The notes beneath the pieces were generated by a model. It was not told the origin of the DNA. It was given only the letters and a program-made list of their open reading frames with translations, and did not search any database. Positions 60,819 to 64,000 of a stretch of 64,000 nt of DNA are shown here, piece after piece (the first letter of the stretch is position 1; every line of letters starts with the position of its first letter). The stretch comes from Saccharofermentans sp. (GTDB taxonomy: Bacteria; Bacillota; Clostridia; Saccharofermentanales; Saccharofermentanaceae): the NCBI GenBank assembly GCA_024685135.1, contig JAIKWA010000050.1, positions 1 through 64,000 of the forward strand. The letters run 5' to 3'. The position numbers and the translations under genes were made by a program.

Positions 60819-62015
60819 TTATAATTTAGCTGCTATTGCCTTAAGGAATTCCTCAGTCGTTACGACTGTCTTGTCTTCCTTATCAAGGAGAGCATTAAGG
60901 TCTCCGGTAATTATACCTGATTCAATGGTCTCGATAGATGCCTTCTCAAGACGGTCAGCAAAATCCTCGAGGTCCTTAAGACCGTCGAGCTGTGCTCTCT
61001 TCCTGAGTGCGCCTGTCCAAGCGAAAAGTGTAGCCATCGGGTTTGTCGATGTCTTCTCGCCCTTTAAGTGTCTGTAGTAGTGACGTGTAACCGTGCCGTG
61101 AGCTGCCTCGTACTCGCATGTACCGTCAGGTGCAACGAGAACGGATGTCATCATGGCAAGAGAGCCTGAAGCGGATGCGAGCATATCGCTCATTACATCG
61201 CCGTCATAGTTCTTGCATGCCCAGACGAAACCGCCTTCAGAACGCATTACTCTTGCGACCGCATCGTCGATCAATGTGTAGAAATATGTGATGCCTGCTG
61301 CTTCAAACTGTGCCTTGTACTCATTCTCGTAGATCTCGGCAAAGATATCCTTGAAGCGGTGGTCATACGTCTTGGAGATAGTATCCTTCGTAGCAAACCA
61401 GAGGTCCTGCTTAACGTCCAAAGCATACTTGAAGCATGCCTGGGCAAAAGCCGTGATGGACTTATCTGTATTGTACTGACCCTGCAGAACGCCTGCACAG
61501 GGATATTCAAAGACTGTCTCTGACTCTTTCCTTCCGTCAGCATATGTAACGACGAGCTCAGCTCTTGCAGGTCCGTCGATCCTGATCTCTGTATTCTTGT
61601 AAACATCACCATAAGCATGTCTTGCGATGGTGATAGGCTTCTTCCAGGTCGTTACGAAGGGCTTGATGCCGTCAACTAAGATCGGGCATCTGAATACTGT
61701 ACCGTCGAGCATAGCTCTGATAGTACCGTTAGGGCTCTTCCACATCTGGTGAAGGTTATATTCTGTCATTCTCTGAGCATTAGGTGTGATGGTTGCACAC
61801 TTAACGGCAACACCGAGTTCCTTTGTACGGTTTGCAGAGTCGATCGTAACCTGATCGTTTGTCTTATCTCTGTTCTCGAGTCCGAGATCAAAATACTCTG
61901 TCTTAAGGTCAACATAAGGAAGTAAGACAATATCCTTTATCTGCTTCCAAATGATCCTTGTCATCTCGTCGCCGTCCATCTCAACGAGTGGCGTCTTCAT
62001 GGCAATCTTCGTCAT
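60819..62015 (-). CDS. icd: NADP-dependent isocitrate dehydrogenase
   Basis: KTPLVEMDGDEMTRIIW, NYDGDVMSDMLASASGSLAMM, EAAHGTVTRHYYRH; ATG at 62015 with RBS AAGGAG. Confidence 0.95.
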   Translation of the reverse strand: MTKIAMKTPLVEMDGDEMTRIIWKQIKDIVLLPYVDLKTEYFDLGLENRDKTNDQVTIDSANRTKELGVAVKCATITPNAQRMTEYNLHQMWKSPNGTIRAMLDGTVFRCPILVDGIKPFVTTWKKPITIARHAYGDVYKNTEIRIDGPARAELVVTYADGRKESETVFEYPCAGVLQGQYNTDKSITAFAQACFKYALDVKQDLWFATKDTISKTYDHRFKDIFAEIYENEYKAQFEAAGITYFYTLIDDAVARVMRSEGGFVWACKNYDGDVMSDMLASASGSLAMMTSVLVAPDGTCEYEAAHGTVTRHYYRHLKGEKTSTNPMATLFAWTGALRKRAQLDGLKDLEDFADRLEKASIETIESGIITGDLNALLDKEDKTVVTTEEFLKAIAAKL

Positions 62016-62127
62016 GTAATTCACTCCTTATATTATAAACATAGAAACAATTGCAAATTTTAATTCAAAGCACCTCAAATTTCAATTGTGACTACTTATT
62101 TTATCAGAAAATGCATATTCCTTCTCA

Positions 62128-63162
62128 CTATATCGCTTTACATGCCCTCATTACCAATATCTCAAGGCTTGTAAGGTCATCCATCTCACCGTGTTTTACA
62201 TTGGAATCGGCATTGACCGCATACCTGTAGAGGTTAATGAGCTCCGGCATCGTAAATGAAGAAGCTTCTCTTAAGAACTTCTCTGCCTGGAAAGGCATTA
62301 TTCCGAGCCTGTCCTTAAGCTCGTAGGGATTGCCGGTATCCTTTGCGACAATGAGCTTTCTTAAATGGTTTACGATAGTTGTATTTATCCTCTGCACGGG
62401 CTCTCTCGTCCTGATGAGCTTATCTAATGTACCCATGGCCTTAACGGCATCGCCGCTTCCGCAGGCATCCATAATGTCGAAGATCGAAGAAGACAGATCC
62501 GGAGGACAAATGGCATCCACGGTATCGAAATCGACCTTGCTTATATTCTCCGCCCTGCAATACAAAGCTACCTTGTTGATCTCTCTGGCGAGCATGGACA
62601 GGGACATATCGCATCTTGAAGCGAGTGAAGCCTGAGCGTCAGTAGTTATCTCAAGTCCCATCTTATTGAACTTGCCCTTTATCCATGAAGTGCAGTCACC
62701 AAGATCCATCTTGTTCATCTGCGTAATAACCGCAAAGGATACGACGTTCTTGAACATCTTCTTCCTTGAATCGATACTGTCTTCAGCAAAGACTACGACC
62801 GTGCCGTCGGGGATATTCTTAAGTGCATTAAGCGCTTCGTCAGTGCACTCCTTATCGAAGATACCGGACTTCCTTACTACAACGAGCCTTTTTGAAGACA
62901 TCCACGCAGGAGACGAAGCCATCTCGGATAAGATATCGAAGCTGAACTTGCTGCCGGTCCTGGTGTCTATAACAGACATATCCATATCTTCAGCGCCTTC
63001 TGCTATGAGCTTCTTCCTGAGCATGGATATCGTTCCTTCGATGAGATAAGGCTCATCTCCGTACATGACGATGAGCTTCATTGCATCCATGTCTTTGCTT
63101 AGCTTACCGAAGAACTCTTTGTATGTAAGTACTCCCTTGGGCGGGGCCTTCTGCTTAGCCAT
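62128..63162 (-). CDS. holA: DNA polymerase III subunit delta
   Basis: HolA-like N-terminus (LIVMYGDEPYLIEGTISMLRKKLI) and C-terminal helical region. Confidence 0.88.
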   Translation of the reverse strand: MAKQKAPPKGVLTYKEFFGKLSKDMDAMKLIVMYGDEPYLIEGTISMLRKKLIAEGAEDMDMSVIDTRTGSKFSFDILSEMASSPAWMSSKRLVVVRKSGIFDKECTDEALNALKNIPDGTVVVFAEDSIDSRKKMFKNVVSFAVITQMNKMDLGDCTSWIKGKFNKMGLEITTDAQASLASRCDMSLSMLAREINKVALYCRAENISKVDFDTVDAICPPDLSSSIFDIMDACGSGDAVKAMGTLDKLIRTREPVQRINTTIVNHLRKLIVAKDTGNPYELKDRLGIMPFQAEKFLREASSFTMPELINLYRYAVNADSNVKHGEMDDLTSLEILVMRACKAI

Positions 63163-64000
63163 CAGTTATCACCATCCATATAGCAAACATTGATGTCCAC
63201 ATCGCCCTCTATGCCGTCTATCCTGCCGATGCAGTTTACCTGCCAGAGCAGATAGTCACCTTCGTAAGAAGTCTCATCGGTATAGTGAGCAAGCCAGACA
63301 TCGTATTCTAACGGGTACCAGAGTGTCTCAAGATAGTACTTGCTAGAATAGAGCATCGTATCGTATCCGTATTTTGTCATCTCGTCTGCAAAAGCATAGA
63401 AGAGATTGTTGAGATCCATAATGCTCAAGTGGTACTGCTGGAATCTCTTGAAGGCCTCCCAGTCGTAACCTATGGGGAAATCAAGCTCCTCGCCGTCTAA
63501 AAGCTCTGCAAGCATCTGAGCATGAGATCTTATTATCTCTTCGGTATTGCCGAAGGTATAGATATAGACGCCGACCTTAAGTCCTGCGGCCTTTGCAGCT
63601 GCGAGATTTGTCTTGAAATAGCTGTCTTCTATGAGCTCTCCCTCGTGGTATACCATGGCTCTTAATATGACGAAGTCGCAGCCGGCATTCTTGACCGCAT
63701 CAAAATCTATCTCTCCCTGCCACTTGGATACATCTATGCCGAGCATTACGCCGTCTGCATCGTATCTCGTTATAAAGTCATCGAAAGATATAGTCTGATG
63801 TGTCTCCTCCGTCTGAGACGGTGTAGACTCGGTCTCTGTTACGGGCTCTACCATGTTAAGAGTAAAAGAACCTGTTGTCGAATTGCCCGCATCGTCAGTG
63901 ATAGTAAGGTTTATCGGGTATTCACCGACGACCGAGGTGTCGTATTCGCCCGTTACCTCGAGCGTTACGTCGCTGTCTCTGTCGTCTATGTAGCTTATAT
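63162..64000 (-). CDS. GH25 lysozyme with N-terminal Ig-like domain (5' end outside the window)
   Basis: GIDVSKWQGEIDFDAVKNAGCDFVILRA, YDWEAF (GH25); the frame stays open upstream of the ORF-track ATG (63854) to the edge, reading SYIDDRDSDVTLEVTGEYDTSVVGEYPINLTITDDAGNSTTGSFTLN. Confidence 0.88.
   Translation of the reverse strand, partial: ISYIDDRDSDVTLEVTGEYDTSVVGEYPINLTITDDAGNSTTGSFTLNMVEPVTETESTPSQTEETHQTISFDDFITRYDADGVMLGIDVSKWQGEIDFDAVKNAGCDFVILRAMVYHEGELIEDSYFKTNLAAAKAAGLKVGVYIYTFGNTEEIIRSHAQMLAELLDGEELDFPIGYDWEAFKRFQQYHLSIMDLNNLFYAFADEMTKYGYDTMLYSSKYYLETLWYPLEYDVWLAHYTDETSYEGDYLLWQVNCIGRIDGIEGDVDINVCYMDGDN

Noticed and set aside
1-64000. Mobile element, prophage, defense island or CRISPR-Cas
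   Set aside because: No transposase, integrase, Cas, restriction or phage structural genes seen; almost every gene is housekeeping or a short hypothetical in dense operons.

Overview
This 64 kb window looks like ordinary chromosome from a low-to-mid GC Gram-positive anaerobe (Clostridia-like by gene content; this is inference). From about 5.4 kb onward almost everything is on the minus strand, in tightly packed and often overlapping operons. Recognisable blocks are: a two-component system with rluF; valS; glk-clpX; dtd-rarA-glyA; an AIR-synthase-like gene with thiI, iscS and purB; an EAL protein; a sortase/LPXTG adhesin/DUF5688 island; thiN-rpe-rsgA-prkC-PP2C-rlmN-rsmB-fmt-def; ahcY-PNP-secA-TrpR-like; a small TadE/TadG-like cluster; pheST; a nitroreductase and DHH phosphoesterase; mgsA-like-PBP2-mreD-mreC; icd; holA; and a GH25 lysozyme cut off by the right edge. 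I saw no rRNA, tRNA, CRISPR array, transposase or prophage. The best candidates for a second look are: (1) a roughly 5.5 kb surface-display island (DUF5688, a 1526-aa LPXTG protein with a Cys/His peptidase-like head on a Cna-B/VaFE stalk, and a dedicated sortase) preceded by a promoter and an intrinsic-terminator-like leader; (2) strong terminator-like hairpins inside coding sequence at 3 of 4 convergent gene ends, one of which spans the sortase active-site codons; (3) a TrpR/YerC-like regulator with a basic low-complexity insertion in its HTH; (4) a PrkC kinase with an extra repeat domain and a Pro-Thr tail; (5) degenerate MgsA-like and GGDEF-EAL proteins; (6) a tandem lipoprotein duplication at the left edge. 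All calls come from reading the sequence; no database search was run.
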